Assembly (NCBI GenBank): GCA_964600165.1
Contig: CAZRIP010000016.1
Coordinates: forward strand, 1 to 42,022
Origin: CAZRIP01 sp964600165
Lineage (GTDB): Bacteria; Elusimicrobiota; Elusimicrobia; UBA1565; UBA9628
Length of the DNA: 42,022 nt
Reading direction: 5' to 3'
Positions 29,602 to 37,900 of the stretch are shown here, piece by piece. Position 1 is the first letter of the stretch. The number at the start of each line of letters is the position of its first letter. The notes beneath the pieces are model-generated. The model did no database searches, had not been told where the DNA came from, and was given only the letters and a program-made list of their open reading frames with translations. The position numbers were made by a program, and so were the translations under genes.

Positions 29602-30723
29602 ATGCGCATCCAGGTCTCCGAGGACTTCAACGAGTCGCGCGCCGTCATCAAGGTGATCGGCGTCGGCGGCGCCGGCGGCAACGCGATCAACCGCATGGCC
29701 GAGGCGGGCATCCAGGGCGTCGAGCTCATCGCCGCCAACTCGGACGCGCAGGACCTGCGCCGCAGCCAGGCTGAGGTCCGCATCCAGGTGGGAGAAAATC
29801 TCACGAAAGGCCTCGGCGTCGGCGGCGACTCGTCGAAAGGCCGCCTGGCCATGCTCGAGACCAAGGACCAGGTCCGCGAGGTCCTCGAAGGCGCCGACAT
29901 GGTCTTCATCACCGCCGGGATGGGCGGCGGCACCGGCACCGGCGGCGCGCCGATCGTGGCGGGGATCGCCAAGGAGATGGGCGCGCTCACCGTCGGCGTC
30001 GTCACGCGCCCTTTCGAGTTCGAGAAGCTCAACCGCGCCAACATCGCCGACCAGGGCATCCAGGAGATGCGCAAGGCCGTCGACACGCTGCTCGTGATAC
30101 CGAACCAGCGCTTGCTCGACATATTGGATGCGGAGACCACTACTGAGAGCGCCTTCCGCATGGCCGACGACGTGCTGCGCAAGTCCATCCAGTCCATCTC
30201 GGACGTGATCACCACGCCCGGCGAGATCAACATGGACTTGAACGACATCCGCGCCGTCATGAAAGACGCCGGCGAGGCGCTCATCGGCATGGGCGAAGCC
30301 TCGGGCCCGGGCCGCGCGATCAACGCGGCCAAGGCCGCGATCCACTCTCCGCTTTTGGAAAACGTCGTCATGGACGGGGCCAAGGGCCTGATCGTCAACG
30401 TCACGGGCCGCCGCAACACGATGAAGCTGGCCGAGATGGAGGAGGCGATGGCGCTCATCACGGGCGCGGCCAGCCAAGACGCCAAGATCAAGGCCGGCCA
30501 CGCCTATGACGAGGCCATGGGCGACGTGCTGCGCATCACGGTGATCGCGACGGGCTTCCCGGCGCGCCGCGGCAACCGCAACCTTTCGCGGGCCGGCCTC
30601 ACCGGAGCGACGGCCAGACGGCATCCGCTCGACGCGCCCGATCCTTCCGATTCCAGGACGAGCGCTCCCGAGGACTGGAGCAAGCCCGCGTTCATGCGCC
30701 TCAAAGTGAGGAAGCTCAAATAA
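29602..30723 (+). CDS. ftsZ: Cell-division tubulin homologue FtsZ
   Basis: 373 residues. It is a GTPase that polymerises into the division ring. The tubulin signature GMGGGTGTGG lies at about 106-115, preceded by GVGGAGGNAINRM and AANSDAQDL (an Asn-Ser variant of the usual Asn-Thr). The T7 synergy loop is in NMDLNDIRAVM. A variable linker of about 35 residues ends in a conserved peptide, WSKPAFMRLKVRKLK, which corresponds to the FtsA-binding tail but has a basic ending. Its TAA overlaps the pilT start (TAATG). Confidence 0.98.
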   Translation: MRIQVSEDFNESRAVIKVIGVGGAGGNAINRMAEAGIQGVELIAANSDAQDLRRSQAEVRIQVGENLTKGLGVGGDSSKGRLAMLETKDQVREVLEGADMVFITAGMGGGTGTGGAPIVAGIAKEMGALTVGVVTRPFEFEKLNRANIADQGIQEMRKAVDTLLVIPNQRLLDILDAETTTESAFRMADDVLRKSIQSISDVITTPGEINMDLNDIRAVMKDAGEALIGMGEASGPGRAINAAKAAIHSPLLENVVMDGAKGLIVNVTGRRNTMKLAEMEEAMALITGAASQDAKIKAGHAYDEAMGDVLRITVIATGFPARRGNRNLSRAGLTGATARRHPLDAPDPSDSRTSAPEDWSKPAFMRLKVRKLK

Positions 30724-31805
30724 TGCCCGACCTACAGGGATTGCTGCAGTCGATGGTCAATAAGCGCGCGAGCGACCTTCATGTCCGCGCCGGCGGTCCG
30801 GCCTACATCCGCGTCGACGGCGACTTGCAGGTCGCGGCGCCGGACGCGCTCAGCGGCCAGGACGTCGAGTCGATGCTCAACTCGGTCGCGACGGCCCGGG
30901 CCAAGAAGCTCTTCGCGGAACGGGGGGAGTGCGACTTCTCCTTCCAAGCGGGAGACGTGGCCCGCTTCCGCGTCAACGCGTTCAAGCAGCGCGGACGGCT
31001 GTCCCTGGCGATCCGCTTCATCTCCACGAAGATCCCCACTCTCCAGGAGCTGCGCCTGCCGGTGGCGACGATGAAGAAGATCGCCGACAACGGCCGCGGC
31101 ATCGTGCTCGTCACGGGCATTACGGGCTCGGGAAAATCGTCGACGCTTTCGGCGATGATCGACTACATCAACGAGAACCGCGCCGAGCACGTCATCACGA
31201 TCGAGGACCCGATCGAGTTCGTGCATAAGGATAAGAAGGCGATCGTCAGCCAGCGTGAGATCGGCGAGGACACCAGCAGCTACGCCGAGAGCCTCAAGAT
31301 GGCGATGCGCCAGGACCCCGACGTCATCCTGGTCGGCGAGATGCGCGATCTCGAGACGACCTCCGCGGCGCTCACGGCCGCCCAGACGGGACACCTCGTC
31401 TTCGGCACGCTGCACACGATCGACGCGATCCAGACGATCTCGCGCATCATCGACCTCTATCCGCCGCACCAGCAGGATCTCATCCGCATCCAGCTCGCCG
31501 AGAGCTTGAAGGCCGTCGTCAGCCAGCGCCTCCTTCCGTGCATCAAGGGCGGGCGCGTGCCGGCGGTGGAGATCCTCGTGGTGACGCCGCACGTGCGCAA
31601 GTGCATCGAGGAGAACAAGGCCGTCGAGATCGCGCAGGCCTGCGCGAAAGGCCAGTTCTACGGGATGCAGACGTTCAACCAGTCGCTCGTCAAGCTCTTC
31701 AAGGACGGGCTCGTCACGGAGGCGGACGTCATGGACGCGGCGTCCTCCCCCGACGACGTGAAGCTCGCCTTGCGCGGCATCGAGCAAGAGATCAAGCCGG
31801 GCTGA
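30723..31805 (+). CDS. pilT: Type IV pilus retraction ATPase PilT
   Basis: 360 residues. A PAS-like N-terminal domain is followed by a RecA-like ATPase with Walker A GITGSGKSST (from 132), the Asp box around TIEDPIEF, Walker B around DPDVILVGEMRDLET and the His box GHLVFGTLHTIDAIQTISR. It drives pilus retraction at the inner membrane. It is coupled to ftsZ by a one-base overlap. No other pilus genes are in the window, so this position inside a division cluster is notable. PilU is the main alternative, but the sequence fits PilT. Confidence 0.94.
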   Translation: MPDLQGLLQSMVNKRASDLHVRAGGPAYIRVDGDLQVAAPDALSGQDVESMLNSVATARAKKLFAERGECDFSFQAGDVARFRVNAFKQRGRLSLAIRFISTKIPTLQELRLPVATMKKIADNGRGIVLVTGITGSGKSSTLSAMIDYINENRAEHVITIEDPIEFVHKDKKAIVSQREIGEDTSSYAESLKMAMRQDPDVILVGEMRDLETTSAALTAAQTGHLVFGTLHTIDAIQTISRIIDLYPPHQQDLIRIQLAESLKAVVSQRLLPCIKGGRVPAVEILVVTPHVRKCIEENKAVEIAQACAKGQFYGMQTFNQSLVKLFKDGLVTEADVMDAASSPDDVKLALRGIEQEIKPG

Positions 31806-31830
31806 TCACGCAACCAGGAGACCACAGCTT

Positions 31831-32574
31831 ATGTTCGCAGAAGGCTACATCGGCATCGCGGGCACCATCGGCGTCGGCAAATCCACGCTCACGACGGAGC
31901 TCGCGAAGGCGCTCAACTTCGAGCCCATACTCGAAGAAGTCGACGGCAATCCCTACCTCGAAAGCTTTTACGCGGACATGAAGAAGTACGGGACGATGAT
32001 GCAGGTGTGGCTGCTCAACCACCGCTTCCGTCAGCATCGCGAATTCGTGACGCGCATCTCGCTCGGCCGCATCCGCGGCGTCGTGCAGGACCGCACGATC
32101 TGGGAGGATACGATCTTCGCGCGGATGCTCAACAATCATCCCGAGAAGATCATCACCGACCTCGACTACAACACGTATCTCGACCTCTTCGACAACATGG
32201 TCCTGCGCGAGCTCGTGTTCCCGCAGATCCTGATCTACCTCGACTGCAAGCCCGAGACGGCGGCCAAGCGCATCGGCATGCGCGGCCGCGGCATGGAACA
32301 GGAGATCCCGCTCGATTATCTGCGCATGCTCAAGGAAAACTACGAGCAGTTCATCGCCGAGATGGAGCAGGCCGGCGTCAGGATCCTGCGGATCAACTGG
32401 GAGCAGTTCCAGCCGATCTCCGAGGTCGTCAGGCTCGTGCACGAGTATTCCCTCAAGCCCTCGAGCTTCACGAAATGGGTGCGTCCGCTGCGCCGCGTCC
32501 CGGCCAAGGCGGCCGATCCGGACAAGGCGACCGCGGCCGCCCTCTCCAAGAAAGAGGCGAATGCCGCCGTCTGA
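31831..32574 (+). CDS. Deoxynucleoside kinase (dCK/dGK family)
   Basis: 247 residues. The P-loop is GTIGVGKST (from about 11). The substrate region EEVDGNPYLESFYADMKKYG, the catalytic VVQDRTIWEDTIF (equivalent to the ERS/DRS motif) and the LID RIGMRGRGMEQEIPLDYL are all typical. The enzyme salvages deoxynucleosides to monophosphates in the cytoplasm. AGGAG (31816-31820) lies 10 nt before the ATG. The last residues are Ala/Lys-rich. It overlaps the next gene by 14 nt. Confidence 0.93.
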   Translation: MFAEGYIGIAGTIGVGKSTLTTELAKALNFEPILEEVDGNPYLESFYADMKKYGTMMQVWLLNHRFRQHREFVTRISLGRIRGVVQDRTIWEDTIFARMLNNHPEKIITDLDYNTYLDLFDNMVLRELVFPQILIYLDCKPETAAKRIGMRGRGMEQEIPLDYLRMLKENYEQFIAEMEQAGVRILRINWEQFQPISEVVRLVHEYSLKPSSFTKWVRPLRRVPAKAADPDKATAAALSKKEANAAV

Positions 32575-33247
32575 CCTCGTCAAGAGGTCGGACGTCCTGA
32601 TGGGCGTCACCGAGCGTTCCGCCGGGAACATGAAGGATCCCGCGGCGCGCGCCGCGGCGCTGGCGAAGGCGGGATTGGGCGGTCTCCCGGCCTACTTCTT
32701 GAGACAAGCGCACGGGGCGGACATCGTCCGCGTCGGACCGAGCACGCCGACCGACCAGACGCCGGAGGCCGACGGCTGGATCACCGATTCGCCGGACCGC
32801 GTGCTCTGCGTGTTCGCCGCGGATTGCACCCCTCTCTTCGTCTGGGACTCCGACCGCCGCGCCGTCGGCGTGTTCCACTCCGGCTGGAAAGGCACGGCGG
32901 CCGGCATGCCGCGCGAGGCCGCGGCCTCGTTCCAGCGCTTTTTCGGAATCCCCGCGGACCGGCTCGAGGCGCGCGTCGGTCCGCGCATCGGGCCGTGCTG
33001 CTACAAGGTGGGCGCCGAGCTCGAGGGGCGCTTTCGCCCCGAGAGCTTCCGGAGATCGGATGCCGGGCTTTACCTCGACCTGGCCGCCGAGGCGCGCGCC
33101 CAGCTCGTCGAGTCGGGCGTCCCGGCGGGCGCGATCTCCGTCGACGCGGGCTGCACGAGCTGCGACAATGACCGTTTTTTCTCTTTCCGCCGCGAGAAGC
33201 AGGACTGCCGGATGATGGCCTACGCGGCCCTGCGAGCGCGAGCCTGA
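32561..33247 (+). CDS. pgeF: Peptidoglycan editing factor / multicopper polyphenol oxidase family (PgeF, YfiH/YlmD)
   Basis: 228 residues, slightly short for the family. All family landmarks are present: QAHGADIVRV (His), FAADCTPLFVWD (Cys), VGVFHSGWKGTAAGM (His), RVGPRIGPCCYKVG and the C-terminal CTSCDNDRFFSFRRE. PgeF hydrolyses wrongly made UDP-MurNAc-L-Ser; homologues also have purine nucleoside phosphorylase or laccase-like activity. Its place near ftsZ matches ylmD in Gram-positive bacteria. The start at 32561 lies inside the end of the kinase gene. It overlaps hisC by one base. Confidence 0.93.
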   Translation: MPPSDLVKRSDVLMGVTERSAGNMKDPAARAAALAKAGLGGLPAYFLRQAHGADIVRVGPSTPTDQTPEADGWITDSPDRVLCVFAADCTPLFVWDSDRRAVGVFHSGWKGTAAGMPREAAASFQRFFGIPADRLEARVGPRIGPCCYKVGAELEGRFRPESFRRSDAGLYLDLAAEARAQLVESGVPAGAISVDAGCTSCDNDRFFSFRREKQDCRMMAYAALRARA

Positions 33248-34359
33248 TGGAGATCCAGCCCCGCCGCTGCCTGCGGTCGATCGTCCCGTATCAGCCGGGG
33301 AAGTCGATCGCTTCGGTGCAGCGCGAGCTGGGCCTCAAGCGCGTGATCAAGCTCGCGTCCAACGAGAACCCGCTCGGAGCCTCGCCGAAGGCGATGGCGG
33401 TCTACAAGAAAGCCGAGAAGGAATGCTCGATCTATCCCGAGGGCGCGAGCCCGGAGCTGCGCGCGGCCATCGCGCGCTTCCATAAGCTCGAGATCGCCCA
33501 GGTCCTCGTCGGCAACGGCTCCGACGAGATCATCCGCCTTCTTTGCGAAGCCTTCGTCGAGTCCGACGACGAGGTCGTCGTGTCGCAGTACGGCTTCATC
33601 CGCTTCCGCCAGCAGGCCGGCATGATGGGCGCGCGCGTCATCGAGGTCCCGATGATCGATTGGACGCACGACCTCGCGACGATGGGCCGCGCCGTGAGCG
33701 CGCGCACCAAGCTCGTCTTCGTCGCCAACCCGAACAACCCGACCGGCACCTATAATTCGCAGGATGAGGTCGAGGCGCTCCTTTCCGCGGTCCCGAAATC
33801 GGTCCTCGTCGTGCTCGACGAGGCGTACTGCCAGTTCGCGGCGGAGTGGAACGACTATCCCGACAGCATTCCGCTCATGCGCGAGCACGAGAACGTCGTG
33901 ATCATGCGGACGTTCTCGAAGGCTTACGGGCTCGCCGGTCTCAGGGTCGGCTACGCGCTCGCCGACCCCGAAGTGCTGAGCTGGCTCGACCGCATCCGCA
34001 TGCCCTTCAACGTGAGCTTGCCCGCGCAGCAAGCCTGCGTGGAGGCGCTCAAAGACCAGGCCTTCGTCAAGCGCAGCGTCCGCGCCGCGACGACGCCGCG
34101 CGCGCCGCTCGCCGCCGCGCTGCGCGACCTCGGCTTCGGCGTGCTGGAGTCGGCGACGAACTTCCTTTTCGCTCGCAGCCCGATCCCGGGACGCGAGCTG
34201 TTCAAGGCGCTGCTCAAGTCCGGCGTCATCATCCGGCCGCTCGACGAGTACGGCCTGCCGGAGCACGTGCGCATCTCGATCGGCGCGCGGGCCCAGAACG
34301 CGGCCATGCTCGCGGCGGTCAAGCAGATCCTCGCCAAGCGTCCCGGAGTGGCGGCATGA
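33247..34359 (+). CDS. hisC: Histidinol-phosphate aminotransferase
   Basis: 370 residues. It is a fold-type I aminotransferase with LASNENPLGASPKA near the N-terminus, VGNGSDEII, the NPNNPTGTY turn, DEAYCQF and the PLP Lys225 in RTFSKAYGLAGLRVGY. A C-terminal Arg lies in HVRISIG. It makes L-histidinol phosphate in His synthesis, but no other his gene is in the window. Broad specificity (for example for aromatic amino acids) is possible for lone HisC proteins. It overlaps both neighbours (TGATG and ATGA). Confidence 0.94.
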   Translation: MEIQPRRCLRSIVPYQPGKSIASVQRELGLKRVIKLASNENPLGASPKAMAVYKKAEKECSIYPEGASPELRAAIARFHKLEIAQVLVGNGSDEIIRLLCEAFVESDDEVVVSQYGFIRFRQQAGMMGARVIEVPMIDWTHDLATMGRAVSARTKLVFVANPNNPTGTYNSQDEVEALLSAVPKSVLVVLDEAYCQFAAEWNDYPDSIPLMREHENVVIMRTFSKAYGLAGLRVGYALADPEVLSWLDRIRMPFNVSLPAQQACVEALKDQAFVKRSVRAATTPRAPLAAALRDLGFGVLESATNFLFARSPIPGRELFKALLKSGVIIRPLDEYGLPEHVRISIGARAQNAAMLAAVKQILAKRPGVAA

Positions 34360-35051
34360 GCAAAAAGGCGCGCCGGAAGGGCTGGATCATCGCGATGGAC
34401 GGCCCGGCGGGCGTGGGCAAGTCCACCGTCGGCAACCTCGTCGCTAAAGAGCTCGGCTATCATTTCATCAACACAGGCGAGATGTACCGCGCGTTGACCT
34501 GGAAGGCGCTGGAGGACGGGCTGGACCTGCGCGACGAGAAGGCCGTGGCCTCGCTCGCCGAGCGGATCCATTGGGAGTTCAAGCCCACCGAGGAAGGCAC
34601 GACGCTCAAGACGTTCATCGACGGCCAGGGCGTGACGACGCAGATCCGCGACGAGCGCGTGAGCAAGAACTCGAGCGTGATCGCCGCCAACGTCGACGTG
34701 CGCAAGTTCTTCACGCGTCTCCAGCGCAAGCTCGGCCGCGACGGCGGCATCGTCATGGAAGGCCGCGACATCACGACCAACGTCTTCCCGGACGCGGACT
34801 TCAAGATCTATTTAGACGCGTCGATCGACGAAAGGGCCGACCGCCGCTACCGACAGCTCAAGGGTTCGGGTCAGGACGCCGACCGGCAGAAGATCAAGGA
34901 AGCGATCCTGACGCGCGACCTCAACGACCTCAAGCGCAAGATCAACCCGCTGACGCAGGCCGAGGACGCCCACGTGATCGACTCGACCCGGCTCTCGCTT
35001 CATCAAGTCGCCGGCAAGATCCTGCGCCTCATCAAGAATGGCCGCCGATGA
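34356..35051 (+). CDS. cmk: Cytidylate kinase
   Basis: 231 residues. It phosphorylates CMP and dCMP. P-loop GPAGVGKST (16-24), INTGEMYRALTWKAL (substrate entry), RDERVSKNSSVIAANVDVR and GGIVMEGRDITTNVFPDADF are characteristic, as is the LID region after YLDASIDERADRR. It starts at ATG 34356, overlapping the hisC stop by 4 nt. The order cmk-plsC-S1 is widely conserved in bacteria. Confidence 0.96.
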   Translation: MSKKARRKGWIIAMDGPAGVGKSTVGNLVAKELGYHFINTGEMYRALTWKALEDGLDLRDEKAVASLAERIHWEFKPTEEGTTLKTFIDGQGVTTQIRDERVSKNSSVIAANVDVRKFFTRLQRKLGRDGGIVMEGRDITTNVFPDADFKIYLDASIDERADRRYRQLKGSGQDADRQKIKEAILTRDLNDLKRKINPLTQAEDAHVIDSTRLSLHQVAGKILRLIKNGRR

Positions 35052-35652
35052 CCGGCGCGATTGGCTGACCTCGCCGTTTTTCTTTTGGCGCGTCCCTGAT
35101 ACGTTCCTCTACGCGCTCTTCCGGACGGTCTGGCGGCTGCGCATCGTCGGGCTCGAGAACGTCCCTCTTCAAGGCGGCGTCATCTTCGCCGGCAACCACG
35201 TCGCCAATCTCGACGGCCCGTTGATCGCCATCGCCCTGTGGGGCCGGCGCTACCTGCGCGCGATGGCCAAAGCGGAGCTCTATTCGATCCCGGTCCTCGG
35301 CTGGTTTCTCACGGGCACCGGCACGATCCCGGTCGATCGCCGCGGCGACATCGGCGCGATGCGGACGGCCGCCGCGGTGCTGCAAAACGGCGGCGCGCTC
35401 GGCCTGCTGCCGGAAGGCACGAGATCGAAGGACGGACGGCCCGGCAAGCCGCGCGCCGGCGTCGGTTTCTTGGCGGGGCTGACGAAGGTGCCCGTGGTTC
35501 CCGTCCATTTGATCGGCACGCGCCGCTGGCCGTGGACGACGCGCGTCGAGGCTCGCTTCGGCCCTCCTCTTTTTTACGAGGGCGCGCCCGACGACCGCGA
35601 GGCCGCTCTCGCCTTCGCCCAGCGGGTGATGGACCGGGTGTTCTCGCTGTAA
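35038..35652 (+). CDS. plsC: 1-acyl-sn-glycerol-3-phosphate acyltransferase (PlsC family)
   Basis: 204 residues. It acylates lysophosphatidate to phosphatidate at the inner membrane. The catalytic HX4D is NHVANLD (53-59). The acceptor-binding region is TGTIPVDRRGD and PEGTRS lies at 125-130. A Trp/Phe-rich N-terminal helix (about 9-31) should sit in the membrane. The start overlaps cmk by 14 nt. It is followed by a 78-nt gap holding the leader of the S1 gene. Confidence 0.93.
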   Translation: MAADDRRDWLTSPFFFWRVPDTFLYALFRTVWRLRIVGLENVPLQGGVIFAGNHVANLDGPLIAIALWGRRYLRAMAKAELYSIPVLGWFLTGTGTIPVDRRGDIGAMRTAAAVLQNGGALGLLPEGTRSKDGRPGKPRAGVGFLAGLTKVPVVPVHLIGTRRWPWTTRVEARFGPPLFYEGAPDDREAALAFAQRVMDRVFSL

Positions 35653-35658
35653 AAAAGG

Positions 35659-35714
35659 TAAAATGGTCCGGTCGCGGCAGTCGATCACGCTCCTGCGCTC
35701 AATATTGGGCGCAG
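35659..35714 (+). promoter_or_regulatory. Promoter -10 and leader hairpin of the S1-domain gene
   Basis: TAAAAT (35659-35664) is followed by an approximately 60-nt leader with a 9-bp stem-loop (35693-35714: CTGCGCTCA-ATAT-TGGGCGCAG with one U-G pair), then GAGGG (35723-35727) before the ATG at 35731. It is the only long structured leader in the window. Such leaders often mediate autogenous control of S1. Confidence 0.55.
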
Positions 35715-35730
35715 GGACGAAAGAGGGAAC

Positions 35731-36900
35731 ATGACCGAGCAACAGAGAATCGAAGAGGACCAGGAAGGCGCCGAGAGCCAGAGCGGAGAGACCATGGAGT
35801 CTCTGCTCGCGCAGCAGGCGGCGGTGACGGAGAAGCTGGCCGGGCGCCACGTCGCCTGGGTCAAGGTCATCCAGGTCACCAAGGACTCGGTCCTGGTCGA
35901 CGTCGGCGAGAAGAAAGAAGGCGTGATCCCTCTTCCCGAGTTCGCGGGCGCGGCCCCGTCGATCGGCCAGCGCGTCCCCGCGATCCTCGTCGGACGCCGC
36001 GAGGGCGTCACTCTCTCTTACAAGCGCGCGCGCGCGGAGCTCGGCTGGGAAGCCGCGGTCAAGGCGCACAAGGAGAAAGCCCGCGTCCGCGGCCAAGTGC
36101 AGTCCGCGATCAAGGGCGGGTTTATCGTCGACGTCGGCGGCGTCGCCGGCTTTCTTCCCGCGTCGCTGGCGGACCTGCGGCCGGTGCGCGACCCGAAGCG
36201 GATGTTGAACACGGGAGTCCGCTGTTACATCATCGAGCTCAACGAGTCGAAGCATCAGCTCGTGTTGTCCCGGAAAGCGGTGCTCGAGGAAGAGGTGGGC
36301 AAGCGGCGCCACAAGCTCATGGACGAGCTGCGCGTGGGCGAGGTCCGCATCGGCCGCGTCGTCGGCTCCGGCCCGACCGGGCTCGTCGTCGACATCGGAG
36401 GCGCCGAGGGCGTCGTCCGCCCCGCCGATCTCGTCTGGGGCGTCGCCAAGGCGCCGGCGTTCCACCGCGGCGACAAGCTGCGCGTCAAGATCTTGGCCAA
36501 GCCGGCGCCCGAGGCCGCGGAGCCGCGCGAGGGCCTGCTGCTCGGCGTCAAGCAGCTGACCCCCAATCCCGCGGATTTCCTGCGCAAGAAGTTCCCGCCG
36601 AAGTCCGTCGTCCACGGCAAGGTGGTCGAGGCCGGGCCGCACGGCGTGCGCATCGAGCTCGACGCCAAGGAGAAGCGCTTCGCCGTCTCCTCGCCCGCCG
36701 AGACCGATCCGGAGACGTCTTATAAGCCGGGCGACTCCGTCAGCGCGATCGTGCTCGGCGTCGACGGGCAGACCTTGGACGTGACGGTCTCGCTGGCCAA
36801 GTTCGACGAGATCAAGGACCGCAAGCGCGTCGCGCAGTACCTGAAGGCTCCTCCGCCGCTGACCTTGGGCCAGCTCCTCGCGCCGGACAAGGGCGAGTAA
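35731..36900 (+). CDS. rpsA: Ribosomal protein S1-like protein with four S1 domains
   Basis: 389 residues, against about 560 for six-domain E. coli S1. Four OB-fold S1 domains can be traced at about 37-100, 113-178, 199-268 and 288-352, each with the typical GxVxxVxxxGxxVDxG pattern. Examples are RGQVQSAIKGGFIVDVGG and IGRVVGSGPTGLVVDIGG. A Glu/Gln-rich N-terminus precedes them. It is expected to bind mRNA on the 30S subunit. Four-domain S1 forms occur in many non-proteobacterial groups. The cmk-plsC-S1 context supports the assignment. The gene has its own promoter and leader. Confidence 0.9.
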   Translation: MTEQQRIEEDQEGAESQSGETMESLLAQQAAVTEKLAGRHVAWVKVIQVTKDSVLVDVGEKKEGVIPLPEFAGAAPSIGQRVPAILVGRREGVTLSYKRARAELGWEAAVKAHKEKARVRGQVQSAIKGGFIVDVGGVAGFLPASLADLRPVRDPKRMLNTGVRCYIIELNESKHQLVLSRKAVLEEEVGKRRHKLMDELRVGEVRIGRVVGSGPTGLVVDIGGAEGVVRPADLVWGVAKAPAFHRGDKLRVKILAKPAPEAAEPREGLLLGVKQLTPNPADFLRKKFPPKSVVHGKVVEAGPHGVRIELDAKEKRFAVSSPAETDPETSYKPGDSVSAIVLGVDGQTLDVTVSLAKFDEIKDRKRVAQYLKAPPPLTLGQLLAPDKGE

Positions 36901-36916
36901 GGGCGGAGGAAGAGCC

Positions 36917-37900
36917 GTGAACGCGAAGGCCGAGGACCTGGCGCTGCGCGTCAAGCCCATCCATCGGGCCGGACGGCTGAACCTTTCTTGGCTGAGCTCG
37001 AAGCTCGTCGTGATCCTGCTGGCTTTCTGCGGGGTCGCGTTCCTGGGCGTGATGTCGCTCGTGCTGCGCGACTCCGGGTCGTTCTCCCGCCGCAAGATCG
37101 AGTTTCCTCCGCTGCCGCAGCTCAACGCGTCCATCGCCGCGGCGCAAGAGCGCCTCAAGATCGACCCGCAGGACATCGGCTCGCTCGTCGAGCTCGGAAC
37201 GCTGCACTTCGAGAAGGGGCGCGAGTTCTACCCCGACGCGATCAACGAGCTGGAGCAGGCGCGCGAGCTCGGCGCGCTCGACCCCAAGATCTTCTATTGC
37301 CTCGGCATCATGTACCAGGAGGTCGGGCTCTACTCGTTCTCCCTCGAGGAGTACCGGCGTTTCCTGCGGCACTATCCCGACGACAAGGAGATCCGCATGC
37401 TCGAGGCGAAGCTCCTCTATCGCCAGGGCGCGTATCCGGAAGCCGTCAGCGAGTATGAGCGGCTCAAGTTCCGCTACCCCAACGACTCCCTGATCGAGGA
37501 GAACCTGGGCCTGAGCCTGTGGGGCGCCAAGGACATCGATCGCGCGCTCGAGTGCTTCGAGCAGCTGAAGTCGACGGGCGGAGACCAATCCAAGCGCGCC
37601 GAGTTCTATCTGGGCCAGATCGCCTTCGACAAGGGCGACTTCAAGTCGGCGCTCGAGCATCTCGAGGCCGCGCCGGTCCCCGAAGGCTCTGGCGGCTACG
37701 GCCTGCCGGTCGACCGCGTCTACGCCCTGCTCGCGGCGACCGACCAAAAGCTCGGGCGGGCGGCCGAAGCCAAGGCCGCGTGGGAGCGCGTGCTCGCGGC
37801 GACGCCCGACGACGCCAAGGCCAAGTCCGCCCTGCGCGAGCTCAACCGCCAACTCAACCGCCGGACCCCGCCCAGGAAACAAGCCGCGAAGAAAAAGTGA
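36917..37900 (+). CDS. Membrane-anchored TPR protein
   Basis: 327 residues. A basic cytoplasmic N-terminus, one membrane helix at about 31-52 (LVVILLAFCGVAFLGVMSLV) and then about six TPR-like helical hairpins to residue 310. Examples are PQDIGSLVELGTLHFEKGRE, LDPKIFYCLGIMYQEVGLYS and NDSLIEENLGLSLWGAKDID. The end is very basic (RRTPPRKQAAKKK). The TPR part should be periplasmic. GGAGG lies 8 nt before the GTG start. The stop overlaps the start of the next gene (GTGA), so it is made together with the protease-Omp85 fusion and may be its assembly partner. Confidence 0.82.
   Translation: MNAKAEDLALRVKPIHRAGRLNLSWLSSKLVVILLAFCGVAFLGVMSLVLRDSGSFSRRKIEFPPLPQLNASIAAAQERLKIDPQDIGSLVELGTLHFEKGREFYPDAINELEQARELGALDPKIFYCLGIMYQEVGLYSFSLEEYRRFLRHYPDDKEIRMLEAKLLYRQGAYPEAVSEYERLKFRYPNDSLIEENLGLSLWGAKDIDRALECFEQLKSTGGDQSKRAEFYLGQIAFDKGDFKSALEHLEAAPVPEGSGGYGLPVDRVYALLAATDQKLGRAAEAKAAWERVLAATPDDAKAKSALRELNRQLNRRTPPRKQAAKKK

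Noticed and set aside
28318..30624. 768-codon open frame antisense to ftsA and ftsZ
   Set aside because: It is a shadow of two certain genes. The composition is typical of reverse-strand noise and no start signal is present.
33751..33756. Perfect TATAAT inside hisC followed 7 nt later by an ATG
   Set aside because: The ATG is out of frame with hisC, no -35 is found at 16-18 nt, and the hexamer is explained by the conserved Thr-Tyr-Asn after NNPTG.
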